Shown piece after piece: positions 4,961 to 5,977 of a stretch of DNA of 5,977 nucleotides. The position numbers were made by a program, and so were the translations under genes. Each line of letters starts with the position of its first letter. Position 1 is the first letter of the stretch. Source of the stretch: an uncultured Bacteroidales bacterium (GTDB lineage Bacteria; Bacteroidota; Bacteroidia; Bacteroidales; P3); NCBI GenBank assembly GCA_937910265.1, contig CALEPD010000145.1, positions 1 through 5,977 of the forward strand. Direction: 5' to 3'. A model generated the notes under the pieces. It had not been told where the DNA came from and searched no databases. It saw only the letters and a list, made by a program, of their open reading frames with translations.

Positions 4961-5977
4961 TTAACGGAACATGTTGCGTACATTCATGTTCCAGGTAATG
5001 CCGATGTTGGCGTTGAGGGTCGATGTCACATCGCCGGTGAAGGCGTTTTCCTGTACACGGTTGGCGACATAGGCGTGCAGACGCACATCCTTGCAGCTGG
5101 CGGGGCGGTATTCGACGCCGGCACCGTAAATGGCATGTTTGCTTCCTGCATCCAGCAAACAGTCGTAAAATCCGTTCTGACCGTAGTTGGGAATGGCTTC
5201 CGACGAAAGGTTTTGCTCGTAGGCACCTTTCACAAACAGGCTCAATCCTTCGCAAAGCTGGAAGTTGGCGCGGCTTACAATGGCGAAATTGTTGCCCCAG
5301 TCGTTGGTGGCAAGCGAGTGGTGGATGAGGTCGACATAGATGTCCCAGCTCTCAAAAACCCATTGGTTGCCCAAGGCAATGTAGTTGAGGAATCCGCGGT
5401 CGGGGCGTTGGAACATGTTCACCGAGTAGAGTGTCTTGAAATGGTCCCAATTACCCTTCCAGAACAAGCTGTACGAAAAGAGGCTGCTCTTCCATTCCGA
5501 GCCCGAGGGGTATCCCAGATAGTCGGCTCCGGTGTGCACGTAGGGCGAGTTGGCTACCTGTGCCATAAGGGTATGGGCACCGTCGTCGGTGATGTATGCG
5601 GCCGATCCGCCAAGCTGGAAACAGTATATGTTGTCCCAATAGGTGGTGTTGAACAGCACGTCGATAGGAGCGGCGTCATACTCGTATCCGCCCACTGCCA
5701 GGGCATCCTTACCGGCCTTGAACATCCAGTTTTTGTTCGGGGCATAGCCGAGGTACAGAAAGTCGGTGTTGTCGAACATGCGGTTCGAACCGGGATTGGC
5801 CACAAGGCGCTGACAGACATAATAGCTGAATTTTTCGCTGATGTTGCCGCCGAATTTCAGGTTGAAGTAACGGCCCGTAAAGCCGCGCTCATGTGCTGCT
5901 ATGTTGTTGTCGTCGGTGTTGAAATAATCGAAATCAGCACGGGCCTCAAGCCTGAAGGTGGAGAACACCGAAGAGAA
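4961..5977 (-). CDS. Phosphate-selective porin O/P-like outer-membrane protein, N-terminus missing at the window edge
   Basis: This is an outer-membrane beta-barrel protein, probably a diffusion channel. About 338 codons are visible and the frame stays open to the right edge, so the signal peptide and first strands lie outside. The GTG at 5966-5968 is an internal valine, because the frame continues upstream as FSS. The sequence is a series of alternating polar/aromatic strands without long hydrophobic helices, such as FDYFNTDD, YFNLKFGG, FLYLGYAP, WMFKAGKD and LHAYVANR. These fit the porin O/P family seen in many Bacteroidales. The last strand, NIGITWNMNV, is followed by RNMFR, so an aromatic residue lies next to the C-terminus as is common in barrels. 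The family name does not prove phosphate selectivity, and the sequence gives no direct clue to the substrate. The GATE-domain gene lies 46 bases downstream. Confidence 0.83.
   Translation of the reverse strand, partial: FSSVFSTFRLEARADFDYFNTDDNNIAAHERGFTGRYFNLKFGGNISEKFSYYVCQRLVANPGSNRMFDNTDFLYLGYAPNKNWMFKAGKDALAVGGYEYDAAPIDVLFNTTYWDNIYCFQLGGSAAYITDDGAHTLMAQVANSPYVHTGADYLGYPSGSEWKSSLFSYSLFWKGNWDHFKTLYSVNMFQRPDRGFLNYIALGNQWVFESWDIYVDLIHHSLATNDWGNNFAIVSRANFQLCEGLSLFVKGAYEQNLSSEAIPNYGQNGFYDCLLDAGSKHAIYGAGVEYRPASCKDVRLHAYVANRVQENAFTGDVTSTLNANIGITWNMNVRNMFR

Overview
The window reads as a piece of a Bacteroidales-type (Bacteroidota) chromosome, probably from a gut-associated species. The evidence is Bacteroidota-style promoters (TAnnTTTG -7 boxes), AT-rich leaders without clear Shine-Dalgarno sequences, a phosphate-selective-porin-like outer-membrane protein, a lamin-tail surface protein with a Bacteroidota-type C-terminal domain, and a PurE and kinase-deaminase of the kind I associate with this group. 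The genes look like housekeeping and membrane genes. I see no rRNA, tRNA, CRISPR array, integrase, transposase or phage gene. The odd length and two incomplete end genes suggest a whole short contig, but that is inference.

Layout. (1) Positions 6-1592, minus strand: a secreted lamin-tail-domain protein, then 15 bases later the metallopeptidase gene pepD. PepD is recognisable for about 200 residues, then runs into about 26 residues that do not look like the family and stops at 6-8. (2) Positions 1593-1766: a divergent intergenic region with one promoter for each side. (3) Positions 1767-3333, plus strand: purE (purine synthesis), then a two-domain protein joining a P-loop kinase-like domain to a dCMP-deaminase domain. 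The two genes form a likely nucleotide-metabolism operon. (4) Positions 3362-3394: a strong symmetrical hairpin that can terminate transcription from both sides. (5) Positions 3416-3583, minus strand: a 55-residue 2[4Fe-4S] ferredoxin with its own promoter. (6) Positions 3688-5977, minus strand: a porin that enters from the right edge, then 46 bases later a polytopic inner-membrane protein with nucleoside-recognition (GATE) domains.

How they fit together. purE and the kinase-deaminase both act on nucleotides. The porin and the GATE-domain protein could form an outer-membrane/inner-membrane transport pair. PepD and the lamin-tail protein share a transcript, but no functional link is visible.

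I found no clear new multi-gene system. The points most worth a second look are the broken end of pepD, the loss of a conserved histidine in PurE, a nearly leaderless GTG start on the lamin-tail gene, and the unassigned kinase domain fused to the deaminase.
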